A DNA stretch of 64,000 nt, taken from the NCBI RefSeq assembly GCF_000153225.1, contig NZ_CH724148.1, positions 500,640 through 564,639 of the forward strand. Reading direction: 5' to 3'. Source of the DNA: Polaribacter irgensii 23-P. Lineage in GTDB: Bacteria > Bacteroidota > Bacteroidia > Flavobacteriales > Flavobacteriaceae. Positions 1 through 8,691 of this stretch are shown in pieces; the stretch's first letter is position 1, and each line of letters starts with the position of its first letter. The notes beneath the pieces were generated by a model. That model was not told the DNA's origin and searched no databases. It saw only the letters and a program-made list of their open reading frames with translations. Position numbers and translations under genes: made by a program.

Positions 1-40
1 TACAACTAGTTGTAATTTTTGGAAAGACAGGTAGTAACCT

Positions 41-1473
41 TTAATCTAAATTGAATAAATCTACAAAAGCTACATTATCAAAAATAACGCGTTGCGATGG
101 AGGCCCTTCAATTCCGCAGCTTCTTAATACCTGATCCAGACCTTTTCCGTTATTAATAATGGCACCATTCCTTGCTGTCGTGTGTTGGTGTGTTAAAATT
201 GCTCGTTGCAGTTGAGTTTCGAACGAGCTGTTCTGAATAATGGCTTCATTTTCTGCTTGCAAATAAATCCGCGTGCCTACCTTCAGGTTTTTAATGTCTT
301 TGTCTAAAGTAAGCCAGCCCCTGCGATGGTTGATATGTTCAAAATCTATAATCACCGCCATAGATAACTCCTTATTTTCTTCTGCATCAAAACCATAACC
401 TTTTTGACAATGCCAAGATTAGTGTTATTATTAGTATCCATTTGGGCCCTTATTTTGCTTTTTGAGGCTACTTCTTCCACTTTACCAGCTGACATTTTGA
501 TATGGATAGCATCATCCAGGGTACCTTCGATATGACAATTCGCAATAAGTGGTTGACTTTCATTTCCTTTTAGAGGAATTCCATCACTATAACTGGCCAA
601 TACTCGCCCGGATCGTCAGGTAATTATCAAACCTCGAATGACCAAATCTAAGGTACTTCTAGCATTTACCGTCATTTTGGGTGACGCAAAGGAAATGACG
701 TTTTCAATGGTAATTTTGTCCAAATGATTCACTTAAATATTGGAATAGTTTGCTATATAATGCTCTCCAAATTCGGAAGATTTTAACGCTAAATTATATA
801 CACCCTCCATGGCTAGTGGCCATTCTTTCATTCCAAAATAATCACTGGTACTTGCCCTATTCTCAAAGTGCACCCGGTAAGTTACCGCATGCGTATTATC
901 CCCAAAATCCTTCACCCCTGATATCCGAGAATGTCCCTGGGGGAACTTTAAGCTTTCGTCAGTAATGGTGCTGTTGTCAAAAACCCGGACATCCGTTCTA
1001 CAGCTATCATCTCTGACAAAAGGTTGGGGGTAAACATCATCAACCTGAAATTCAAGATACCCATTTGAATTATCAATTTTTGCAACTCTGCTTTGTGTAA
1101 AAGGCTATAGAGAATAGTCAATTTGGAAATCTCGTATGGTAACATTTTTTGAACAATTGAGTTCAAAAGGTCCGCGATAAGGATCAACCAATGACAAGCA
1201 GTTATCCTCTTCTACTATTAAGTTGTTGACATGTTCCATAAACAGGCCTCTCGCCAGGTGATTTTCTTGCTTCCCTATATAATAGGTAGCATCTTTCTGA
1301 AAAACAATTTTCGCCAGACGATTAAGCGCCAGAGCTTTTTCAAATAATTTCCTGAGTTCATGGCCATCGTCGGTTTTTCCATCTCCAAATACTCCGAAGC
1401 CTTCAATATTTAATATTAGTTGAGGTTTCTTTGTTGTTTTTTTTGTTTGTACCGAAGAAATCAGGGTCAACAC
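41..1473 (-). pseudogene. Broken right-handed beta-helix glycosidase (GH110/pectate-lyase-like)
   Basis: Consecutive reading frames on the minus strand, read from about 1473 down to 41, join into one protein broken by several stops and frameshifts. The N-terminal part has the GDGKTDD-type start of beta-helix polysaccharide enzymes (around 1390), followed by a segment ending NVTIRDFQIDYSL (1105-1145) as in alpha-1,3-galactosidase-like GH110 proteins. Later pieces include a LDDAIHIK segment (near 500) typical of beta-helix active-site turns, and a C-terminal piece at 41-361. No uninterrupted frame exceeds about 122 codons, so it is not expected to make an active enzyme. The family assignment (GH110 versus another beta-helix glycosidase) is from motif memory. 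It lies just outside the left boundary of the gas vesicle island. Confidence 0.7.
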
Positions 1474-2488
1474 TTTAATTTTTTGGATGATTAATATGTG
1501 TTGTTTCCTTTTATTACTTCCTTTAAATTTTTATCAAATCCTTCTTTGAGACTTTTAACAAAAAAATAGGCAAGAATACGGGTTGTTAATCTTGGTATTC
1601 ATTGCCTACTTCAAAACTAACTTAACTAGCTGTTTTTTATAATATCATCTATATTAATATCTAGAGTTTGGTCAAGCTTTCCTTACATTAACTTGATTTG
1701 CAGGATCCATCCAAACAGGTTTTTTTTCTTAAACATTTATATTAAAACACTTTTAATAATCAAGATTTTCGAACAAGAAAAGCCTAACATCTCTGGAAAG
1801 CTTTTTTGGACCCCGACTAACACGAGCGCAAACTTTTTAAAGCATATAAAAAACGGTTATTAGATATTGTTCCAAAATAAAATTGTGAAAAATTTCAAAG
1901 AAAAAAACTCGTAACCTGTTAAATTGAAATTTCTACTATTGGCGCTTGCACACAATAGCTCTAACAGTTTCGTTAAAATTTTAAAGGAATTTTTAACATC
2001 TAATGAAGAGAAATAAATAAAACTTCTCTTTTATCCTCATGTGATAACTAGTTTACTTTTGTCTGACGTTACACAATAAATCCAAGAAAAAACTGCTCTA
2101 AATTATCAATCAAAAGTAAAAGGCTTGAGGCTAAACGGAATAAATATTACTTTTAAAAATAGTGAGTTTATGGCATCTAACTAAGGATAGAAAAGAATCC
2201 CTAATTCATAATATTTTATTAAATAATTATGCTGTTTTGCAAAATATGAAAACGTATATTCGCAGTGCTATGGTGTTATTTTAAATTATATAGTGACTAA
2301 CACTAGATAATGTTTTATTAATAAAGACGGGTATATTCGTCATTAGATTCTTTCCTACGAAAAGTTTAAAGAAATATTAGAACAAAAAATTAAAAAGGTC
2401 ACTTCGCAAACAAGCCCCTTCAACAGCAACAAATAAGCCTTTTAAACAAGTTTTAATAGGATTTTTTTACACTCAATTCCTGTGCCCC
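1474..2488. other. Non-coding stretch containing the left island boundary
   Basis: About 1 kb between the broken glycosidase and the histidine kinase, AT-rich with frequent stops in all frames. The only structured element seen is the decayed tRNA-terminator-like repeat at 1778-1813. A short stretch near 2350-2436 reads S-Y-E-K-F-K-E-I-L on the plus strand and could be the tail of a decayed gene, but it is too short to assign. Confidence 0.5.
1778..1813. repeat. Left attachment-site-like direct repeat (attL) of the gas vesicle island
   Basis: This 36-bp segment matches 25011-25046 at 31 of 36 positions in the same orientation with no gap. Shared blocks are aaaagcct, acatctctg, aagcttttt and gaccc. 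The right copy is the transcription terminator and last five bases of tRNA-Arg, so this is best read as the duplicated tRNA 3' end left by site-specific integration. Four of the five mismatches (positions 9, 19, 20 and 30) weaken the hairpin or alter the junction, as expected for a copy no longer under selection. The attachment-site reading is inferred from geometry: the element lies on the 3' side of the tRNA, and the repeats are direct. Confidence 0.75.
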
Positions 2489-4456
2489 ATGGATAATATG
2501 AAATCAGAAATAAAACCAAACATCCTTATCGTAGATGACGATGCTACTAGTTTATCCTTACTTGAAACTATATTAAAAGAACTAGATGTAGTTATCATAA
2601 AGGCTTTATCAGGGCATGAAGCTTTGTCCAAAATAGAAGATCAAGAAATTGCATTAACATTACTTGATGTAAATATGCCGGATATGAATGGGATTGAACT
2701 TGCTGAAATTATCCAGAATGATGAAAATAGAGAAAAAGTTCCAATTATTTTTATTACGTCCCATGTTAAAAAGGACCTTGAGTTAGAAAAATGTTATAAA
2801 TCAGGTGCAGTCGATTTTATACTTAAACCGGTAGTGAAATTTATTCTATTAAGCAAAGTAAAACTTTTCTTGGAGTTGTACCGACAAAAGAAGCAAATTC
2901 TTAAAGATTACATAGAGTTAGAAAAAACAAAACATGATAAGGTTTTACTTGCACAAGTAGAGAAAGCCTCACATACTGGTAGTTGGCGCCAAAATATTAA
3001 TTCTGGACATATTCGTTGGTCTGATGAAATGTATAAAATATTTGACCTTGATGAAAACTTAAATAACGAAAATTTGTTGGATGTATTTATTAATGCAATC
3101 CATCCTTATGATAAAAATAGAATCGAAAAAATACTAGCAAAAAATATTACTGGTGCTATTTTTCGAGTAATGAACTACAGAATTGTTCGAGGTGATGGCA
3201 GTATTAGATCTGTGCATGCGCTGTGGGGGCGTGAATATAGCGACTCAGGTCAATTAATAGCGCAATTTGGATTTCTACAAGATATTACAGAGCAAAAGAT
3301 AGCTGAAAATACAATTAAAGAGTCAGAAAAAATGTATCGTACTTTGCTGAATGCCTCACCAGAGGGTATTTTTATTATGGACCTGAAAGGACGTATTACA
3401 GAAATTTCAGATATTATTCTCGAAATCTTTGGGGCTGGTGATAAAAGTGAATTTATAGGGGTCCCTTTTTTTAATTTTATTCCTAGTACTGAAGTACAAA
3501 AAATGAAAGAGATCTTGAGCAATGCAAAATCAGAAGGGTTAATTCAAAATATCGAATTTATCCTAACTCGTAAAAATCAGTCTCAGTTTATCTGTGAACT
3601 AAGTATCACACTTATTCAAGAAGCTGATGGAAGACCTGACGCCTACATGGCCATTATCCGAGATATTTCTCAACGAAAGAAAATCGAACAGCAACTAAAC
3701 AGATCAGAACGTATGGCTAGTCTTGGGGAAATGGCATCAGGTATGGCCCATGAAATTAACCAACCTTTGCTTTCCATTACTTTAGGTATTGAAAACCTAT
3801 TTATGAAGATAGAGAATTTAAAGGCGGTGGATGAGAGCTACTTTAATAAAAAATCTGAAAAAATATTTGAAGATATTTTAAGAATAGGAAGAATCATTGA
3901 CCACGTTAGAGCATTTTCACGAGATCATGACGAATATATTTCTACCTCCTTTGACATCAATGAAAGTATTAATAATGCTATTTCCATGATTTCAGAGCAA
4001 TTCAAACATCACGGAATTACTTTGGATCTCCAACTTGATAATAATATCCCCTCTATCATTGGAAACACCTACAGGTTTGAACAGGTGATTCTTAACTTGC
4101 TGACAAATGCAAAAGACACCTTGCAAGAAACAAAAAAAACTTCCAAGTCAGATTTTAAAAAAACAATCGTTATCCGAACTTATCATGACGATTATTCAAA
4201 TTTTATAGAAGTTAAAGATAACGGAAACGGAATTAAACCTGAAGTTATCGAACGAATTATGCTTCCTTTTTACACCACAAAAAGTGCAAGTAAAGGAACT
4301 GGACTTGGTCTGTCTATTTCATTCGGAATTATTAAAGAGCTAAAAGGAAGTATCGATGTTGAAAGCAATCCTGAATCGGGAACTACCTTTAAAATAAGTG
4401 TTCCTATTCCAGAAATTAAAGATAATATTAAAATCACTACCCACAAAAATGAATAA
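2489..4456 (+). CDS. Soluble hybrid histidine kinase REC-PAS-PAS-HisKA-HATPase
   Basis: 655 aa. An N-terminal receiver domain (about residues 10-125, acidic cluster VDDD at 16-18, likely phospho-acceptor D60 in LLDVN) is followed by two PAS domains (about 155-270 and 280-397), a HisKA dimerisation helix with the phospho-accepting H421 in AHEINQPL, and a HATPase domain with N, G1 (DNGNGI) and G2 (GTGLGLS) boxes. No signal peptide or membrane segment is visible, so it should sense a cytoplasmic signal or receive phosphate through its receiver. The stop overlaps the start of the sigma-54 response regulator by 8 bp (ATGAATAA), so the two form a translationally coupled pair. An alternative start lies three codons downstream (Met4). 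Its position inside the island, just before gvpA, suggests control of gas vesicle expression; the ligand is unknown. Confidence 0.9.
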   Translation: MDNMKSEIKPNILIVDDDATSLSLLETILKELDVVIIKALSGHEALSKIEDQEIALTLLDVNMPDMNGIELAEIIQNDENREKVPIIFITSHVKKDLELEKCYKSGAVDFILKPVVKFILLSKVKLFLELYRQKKQILKDYIELEKTKHDKVLLAQVEKASHTGSWRQNINSGHIRWSDEMYKIFDLDENLNNENLLDVFINAIHPYDKNRIEKILAKNITGAIFRVMNYRIVRGDGSIRSVHALWGREYSDSGQLIAQFGFLQDITEQKIAENTIKESEKMYRTLLNASPEGIFIMDLKGRITEISDIILEIFGAGDKSEFIGVPFFNFIPSTEVQKMKEILSNAKSEGLIQNIEFILTRKNQSQFICELSITLIQEADGRPDAYMAIIRDISQRKKIEQQLNRSERMASLGEMASGMAHEINQPLLSITLGIENLFMKIENLKAVDESYFNKKSEKIFEDILRIGRIIDHVRAFSRDHDEYISTSFDINESINNAISMISEQFKHHGITLDLQLDNNIPSIIGNTYRFEQVILNLLTNAKDTLQETKKTSKSDFKKTIVIRTYHDDYSNFIEVKDNGNGIKPEVIERIMLPFYTTKSASKGTGLGLSISFGIIKELKGSIDVESNPESGTTFKISVPIPEIKDNIKITTHKNE

Positions 4457-5837
4457 ACTAACTGTTCTTGTTCTTGATGATGAAAAACGCTTTACTGAAG
4501 AATTAACTGAATTCCTTGAGAATTCGGGTTTTCAAACTTTTGAAGCAAATTCGGCGGCTCAGGGATTGTCGCTTCTCAAAAAACAATCCATTGATTTGTT
4601 GATTTTGGATGTTCGGTTGCCTGGTGTAAATGGATTGGATATTCTAAAAAAAGTAAAAGTAAAATACCCCAACATGGAGGTAATTATTGTTTCAGCACAT
4701 GGAGATATGGACACGGTGATTAAAGCTATGCGCTCAGGTGCCATTGACTATTTACGCAAGCCATTTCGCCATATCGATATCCGAATCGCAATTGAGCGCA
4801 CCGAAAAATTTCTATTTCTGCAACGCAAAGTAAAGCAAATGGAAGAAAAAAACTCATTGATTTCTAAAAATCTAGAGGACCGGATTGAGCGTCATTTTAT
4901 TGGAATAAGCCCTCAAATAAAAGAAGTATTAGACATGGCAATGACTGCCTCAAAATTTCCGGATACCAACGTTCTCATAACAGGAGAAAGTGGAACTGGA
5001 AAAGAAAATATTGCGAGAATCATTCACTTTGCCAGCAAAAGAAAAGATAATATGTTTTGTGCAGTAAACAGCAGCGCAGTAACCGATTCGCTTATGGAAA
5101 GCGAGTTCTTCGGACATAAAAAAGGCTCCTTCACTGGCGCTTTAACCGATAAAAAAGGTTTTTTTGAAACGAGTGACGAAGGCACTTTATTTCTAGATGA
5201 AATTGCAGATATGCCTATGAATTTACAGGCAACAATGTTAAGAGCTATCGAAGAAAAGAAAATCACAAGAGTTGGAGAAACACAACCTATTGCAACCGAT
5301 TTTCGAATTATTTCTGCCACCAACCATATCTTAGATGATTTGGTCGAAGAAAAAAGATTCCGATTAGATCTTGTTCACCGTCTTAATACATTGCATATAC
5401 ATCTACCAACCTTAAGAGAAAGACCAGAAGACATTAAACCACTCCTCCTTTATTTCGCCGAAGACTTCTCTAGGAAACTTAACAAGCCAAGCCCCATTAT
5501 TGATGAAGAAGTTTTTCAAACATTAAAATCTTATCCTTTTCCAGGAAATGTAAGAGAACTGAAAAACATAACCGAACGTGCAATTATCCTCAGCAAAGGA
5601 AATACACTTGGGGCGAAAGATTTTCCAGTGAAAATAAAAATCAAATCAACACAACCTGAAAAGGGCACAAACTTGAATTTAGAAAAAAATGAAGCTAAAC
5701 TGATACAACTTGCATTGAATAACTGTAATAATAATCAAATTGCTGCAGCTAATGCATTGGGTATTCAACGAATGGCACTTGCAAGAAAAATACAAAAATA
5801 TAAAATAAGTCTTACAAATAAGGAAGGTCAAAAATGA
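4449..5837 (+). CDS. NtrC-family sigma-54-dependent response regulator
   Basis: 462 aa from the ATG at 4449, which overlaps the kinase stop and begins directly with the receiver domain (MNKLTVLVLDD, phospho-acceptor D54). The central AAA+ sigma-54 activator domain has Walker A GESGTGKE (179-186), a sigma-54 contact loop reading GSFTGA (226-231; the usual form is GAFTGA) and Walker B GTLFLDE (245-251). A Fis-type helix-turn-helix ends the protein (about 416-455, NNNQIAAANALGI). Such proteins bind upstream inverted repeats and remodel sigma-54 RNA polymerase by ATP hydrolysis. A palindrome begins at its stop codon, and a -24/-12 promoter lies about 140 bp further on before gvpA, so gvp is the obvious target. 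An open extension upstream of 4449 lies inside the kinase gene and is not needed. Confidence 0.93.
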   Translation: MNKLTVLVLDDEKRFTEELTEFLENSGFQTFEANSAAQGLSLLKKQSIDLLILDVRLPGVNGLDILKKVKVKYPNMEVIIVSAHGDMDTVIKAMRSGAIDYLRKPFRHIDIRIAIERTEKFLFLQRKVKQMEEKNSLISKNLEDRIERHFIGISPQIKEVLDMAMTASKFPDTNVLITGESGTGKENIARIIHFASKRKDNMFCAVNSSAVTDSLMESEFFGHKKGSFTGALTDKKGFFETSDEGTLFLDEIADMPMNLQATMLRAIEEKKITRVGETQPIATDFRIISATNHILDDLVEEKRFRLDLVHRLNTLHIHLPTLRERPEDIKPLLLYFAEDFSRKLNKPSPIIDEEVFQTLKSYPFPGNVRELKNITERAIILSKGNTLGAKDFPVKIKIKSTQPEKGTNLNLEKNEAKLIQLALNNCNNNQIAAANALGIQRMALARKIQKYKISLTNKEGQK

Positions 5838-5853
5838 GCATAGTGCTCATTTT
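5831..5853. promoter_or_regulatory. Perfect 10-3-10 palindrome, candidate NtrC-type enhancer site or terminator
   Basis: AAAATGAGCA, spacer TAG, then the exact reverse complement TGCTCATTTT; a third TGAGCA half-site follows at 5854-5859. The regulator's stop codon (TGA, 5835-5837) is inside the left arm. The centre is about 155 bp upstream of the -24/-12 promoter, the usual distance for a bacterial enhancer-binding-protein site. Because the right arm runs into a T tract, the same bases could form a weak rho-independent terminator; the stem has only 4 G/C pairs of 10, which favours an operator. Both roles are inference. Confidence 0.55.
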
Positions 5854-5989
5854 TGAGCATATTTACACCCTCAAAAACAGAAGTAAATTGCACTTTTTTT
5901 TTAATATATATATATTTATTAGTGCTAACTCACTACCACAGTGATGTTCATAATTATATTTGAAAATAAGCAAGATTTGTATAGTTTTT

Positions 5990-6005
5990 TGGCATACTAA
6001 TTGGA
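5990..6005 (+). promoter_or_regulatory. Sigma-54 (-24/-12) promoter of gvpA
   Basis: TGGCATACTAATTGGA matches the sigma-54 consensus TGGCAC-N5-TTGCA, with GG at 5991-5992 and the TTG element at 6001-6003 at exact spacing. Deviations are T for C at the sixth position and G for C in the -12 GC. The expected start of transcription is near 6016, giving a leader of about 68 nt before gvpA at 6084. The adjacent sigma-54 activator gene makes this promoter credible. Confidence 0.75.
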
Positions 6006-6083
6006 TATAGGGAATCATTGATGAGGAAGGCCGTCACTCATAACAAAGCACGGTTTAAAATTAATAGTTAAATAATTATCATT

Positions 6084-6290
6084 ATGGCAGTAGAAAAAAC
6101 AGTAGGATCGTCAAGTTTAGTAGAAGTAGTTGACCGTATTCTTGACAAAGGAGTAGTTGTAGATGCGTATGTACGTGTATCTTTAGTTGGTATCGAACTA
6201 GTTGCTATCGAAGCAAGAATAGTTGTAGCATCTGTTGAGACTTACTTAAAGTATGCAGAAGCAATTGGATTAACCGCTAAAGCTGCATAA
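6084..6290 (+). CDS. gvpA: Gas vesicle major structural protein GvpA
   Basis: 68 aa, a typical length and sequence for GvpA, the small hydrophobic protein that forms the ribs of the gas vesicle shell. The conserved core is visible: [20 protein letters not shown] (helix 1 and beta 1), [20 protein letters not shown] (beta 2 and helix 2) and [13 protein letters not shown]. It is the first gene after the sigma-54 promoter. The 190 bp that follow before the next gene hold an imperfect long inverted repeat (6306-6320 with 6378-6392), which might separate high gvpA expression from the rest; that is speculative. Identification is very secure. Confidence 0.97.
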   Translation: MAVEKTVGSSSLVEVVDRILDKGVVVDAYVRVSLVGIELVAIEARIVVASVETYLKYAEAIGLTAKAA

Positions 6291-6479
6291 GCAGTAAAAG
6301 TGAGTAATTAAGTTAAAGAGTTCTCTTGCCAACCGTCCTTTATTTGTTCGCAAAGAAAAGCATGATTCGCCAAGCAGCTCTTAATTTAATTTAAAAATGC
6401 TATTTAAAAGAATTACCTCGAGCTAGAGCATCGGAGAATTAAGTCCTAAATTGATGACACATAAATACTTATATCTTAC

Positions 6480-7088
6480 ATGAGAACCGATAACAAAAAC
6501 CACTCTACCGATTTTATAGAGACCCTACTTACAAGTTTTGAGGAACGGATACAAAAAATAGAAACTACTTTTAGTTCTTCCGAATCCCTTATCGAATCAT
6601 CCAAAGCTTTATTGGTTGATTTCCAACAGTCCCTTAAGAGACTTAAAAAAGAAAGAAAGACATTAAATAACAAACTTCGAGAAAATCTTGCAAAAATAGG
6701 TTCATTGCGCAAAAATGATTACGATAGCATGATGGGCGAACTTTTTCAACTACTTGAAGAAAAAGAAAAAGAAGCTGAAGATGAATTTCACCACTATATA
6801 GAATATCAAAAGACAATGGTTAATCTATTGCGTCAAGGTGTTCTTCAAATAAAAAATATTGGACAGAACGATAACAAAAAAAATGTTGAAATTTTTAAAT
6901 TAGAATTAGAAACTATTTTAAAAGTACAGCAAGAAAAGAAAGAATACGCGATTATTAAATTTTTAGAACTTCAAGAGATACATAAAAAAATCACTCATAG
7001 TTTTAACGAATTAATTAATCAAGATACCCATGTGTTTTGCAAAGATCTTAAAAATGTAAAAAAACACTTATTAGAAGAAATTAAATAA
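6480..7088 (+). CDS. Coiled-coil protein of unknown function in gvp locus
   Basis: 202 aa, highly charged, rich in Lys, Glu and Leu, almost entirely predicted helical coiled coil (heptad-like stretches around residues 45-75, 85-135 and 145-200). No signal peptide, membrane segment or catalytic motif. I do not recognise the family. It sits between gvpA and the GvpC-like gene, 26 bp upstream of the latter, so it is probably co-transcribed with the structural genes. An elongated helical protein here could be a shell-associated or scaffolding factor, or a divergent analogue of GvpC; this is inference from position only. Confidence 0.85.
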   Translation: MRTDNKNHSTDFIETLLTSFEERIQKIETTFSSSESLIESSKALLVDFQQSLKRLKKERKTLNNKLRENLAKIGSLRKNDYDSMMGELFQLLEEKEKEAEDEFHHYIEYQKTMVNLLRQGVLQIKNIGQNDNKKNVEIFKLELETILKVQQEKKEYAIIKFLELQEIHKKITHSFNELINQDTHVFCKDLKNVKKHLLEEIK

Positions 7089-7114
7089 CTTAAAACCTTT
7101 TAAAACTAAACGTT

Positions 7115-8359
7115 ATGAGTATAGCAGAACAAATGAAAAATCTTAGTGATGATATCCTATCATCGTATAAACAAAGAGCAGCAGAATTTCAACAAAGACT
7201 AAAAGACAATGCTGAAATTAATAAATCAGTCCAAGAAACACTTGACGGTTTCCGGAAAGACCACATAGAAACAGCTACTTCTTTGCGCGCGAATGCAGAT
7301 AGTTTACGTGCAAATTTAGCACAGGGACAAAAAGAACGATTGAATTCGTTCAAACAAATGATGAGCGGCATCCATGGGTCTATTTCTCAGATTCAAAATG
7401 AGGTGAATGAAATTAAGACTTCTACAACCAGTATGCTTAGCAATTTTTCAGCTGACCAGGATACGGCAGCGGCGAAACTTCACAAAGAACTAGCTCAAAA
7501 CCAAACTAACCGTTCAAATTGGAATAGCGCACGCTTAAAGGATTTTGGCGATTTCATGTTCAGTACGAATAAAAAAATCAATGATATCAGAGAAGAGGTG
7601 AAAGATATTTTTGGTTTTACCGATAAATTATTGAAACAATTTTCAGACGACCGAACTGAAATGACTGCTAGCATGAGAACCGATCTAAAGGCAAATCTCA
7701 CAGAAAGAGTTGAATACACTAAAAACATGCTTGGGCAATTTACCAAAAGCCTTGTAGAAACTAGAGAGGAGAATCAGAAAATGGCAAAAGCTTTGCAGCT
7801 TGACTTAAAAAAATCAAGCAAGGACCTTTCAAATAGCGATGCAAAACGTTTGGCGGATTTTGAAATCACATTTACTGGAATACAGAATAGAGTTCATGAA
7901 ATTCAAACATATGTTAATACATTTTTGACTGAATTTTCTACAGATAGAAAAGAAGCAGTACATACATGGAGTAAATTAGCAGAGGCAATAGCCCGTTTAG
8001 GAGAAATACCCGTTCACGAAATAAAAAAGACCGCAGTTAAAGCGGTAAAACCAGAAGTAAAAAAGGTTGAAGTAAAGCAAGAAATTATCGTTGAAAAAGT
8101 AATTGTTTCAGAGGCTGACTCGAAAACAGCAGCGCCAATAGTAAACGACGTAAAAGTTGAGCCATCTAAAAAAGAGCTTACGCTAGAGGAAAAAGTTTTG
8201 AAGTATTTGAACTCACATAGAAAAGGAGTTAAAGTTTCTGATATGGAAAAGCCTTTTGGCGAAACGAGGATGAAAATAGGTTTTGTTAGTAAAAAATTAC
8301 TTGACGAAGGAAAGGTTAGAAAAGTAGAAAATCTTTATTATCCGTTAACTAAAAAATAA
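7115..8359 (+). CDS. gvpC: GvpC-like helical repeat protein with C-terminal winged-helix-like domain
   Basis: 414 aa. Residues 1-295 are helical with diverged repeats. Units start at ERLNSF (74), ARLKDF (139) and KRLADF (244), each ending in FSxD(Q/R) at 111, 176 and 274. Units 1 and 2 have the same 35-residue core; unit 3 is exactly 7 residues shorter. This resembles the amphipathic repeats of GvpC, which lie on the outside of the shell and strengthen it. Residues about 296-350 are a Lys/Val/Glu-rich linker. Residues 352-414 (from KKELTLEEKVLKYLN to the end) look like a small winged helix of the kind found in DNA-binding or protein-interaction modules, which known cyanobacterial GvpC lacks. 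The assignment to GvpC rests on repeats and context; sequence identity cannot be judged here. Confidence 0.7.
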   Translation: MSIAEQMKNLSDDILSSYKQRAAEFQQRLKDNAEINKSVQETLDGFRKDHIETATSLRANADSLRANLAQGQKERLNSFKQMMSGIHGSISQIQNEVNEIKTSTTSMLSNFSADQDTAAAKLHKELAQNQTNRSNWNSARLKDFGDFMFSTNKKINDIREEVKDIFGFTDKLLKQFSDDRTEMTASMRTDLKANLTERVEYTKNMLGQFTKSLVETREENQKMAKALQLDLKKSSKDLSNSDAKRLADFEITFTGIQNRVHEIQTYVNTFLTEFSTDRKEAVHTWSKLAEAIARLGEIPVHEIKKTAVKAVKPEVKKVEVKQEIIVEKVIVSEADSKTAAPIVNDVKVEPSKKELTLEEKVLKYLNSHRKGVKVSDMEKPFGETRMKIGFVSKKLLDEGKVRKVENLYYPLTKK

Positions 8360-8364
8360 CGGAA

Positions 8365-8676
8365 ATGAGCACAAAAATAGAATGTACTTATTGCAGTGGA
8401 CAAGGAAAAGACCCTTTTCAATTGCTTTCAGATATCTCGAAGTGCCAAGTCTGCAGCGGATTGGCAGTGGTGGAAATAAATGCACCTTTTAGGCCCTGTG
8501 TTTTTTGTGCGGGTACAGGTAAGAATCCTTTAGGAGCTAGAGTTCCTTGCATCGTTTGTAAGGGAAAAGGGAATAATTCAATTACTAGTGAAGTAGTTTG
8601 TGCAAAATGTATTGGAACTGGTAGGGCAGTCGATGGACTTCCTTGTACAAGTTGTAAGGGAATAGCATATAAATAA
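8365..8676 (+). CDS. DnaJ-type zinc-finger protein (six CxxCxG motifs)
   Basis: 103 aa consisting almost only of CxxCxG motifs: CTYCSG, CQVCSG, CVFCAG, CIVCKG, CAKCIG and CTSCKG. DnaJ's cysteine-rich domain has four such motifs and binds two zinc ions; here there are six, with no J-domain and no substrate-binding domain. It begins 5 bp after the GvpC-like gene and is followed by gvpN, so it is part of the operon. A J-domain is found elsewhere in this locus fused to a GvpF/L protein, so it may supply the zinc-finger half of a split DnaJ. It could alternatively be a free-standing zinc chaperone. Confidence 0.85.
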   Translation: MSTKIECTYCSGQGKDPFQLLSDISKCQVCSGLAVVEINAPFRPCVFCAGTGKNPLGARVPCIVCKGKGNNSITSEVVCAKCIGTGRAVDGLPCTSCKGIAYK

Positions 8677-8691
8677 TAAAAGACGTAAAAC

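Noticed and set aside
5024..5323. Minus-strand open frame of 99 codons
   Set aside because: It lies fully inside the sigma-54 regulator gene and its translation has no family features.
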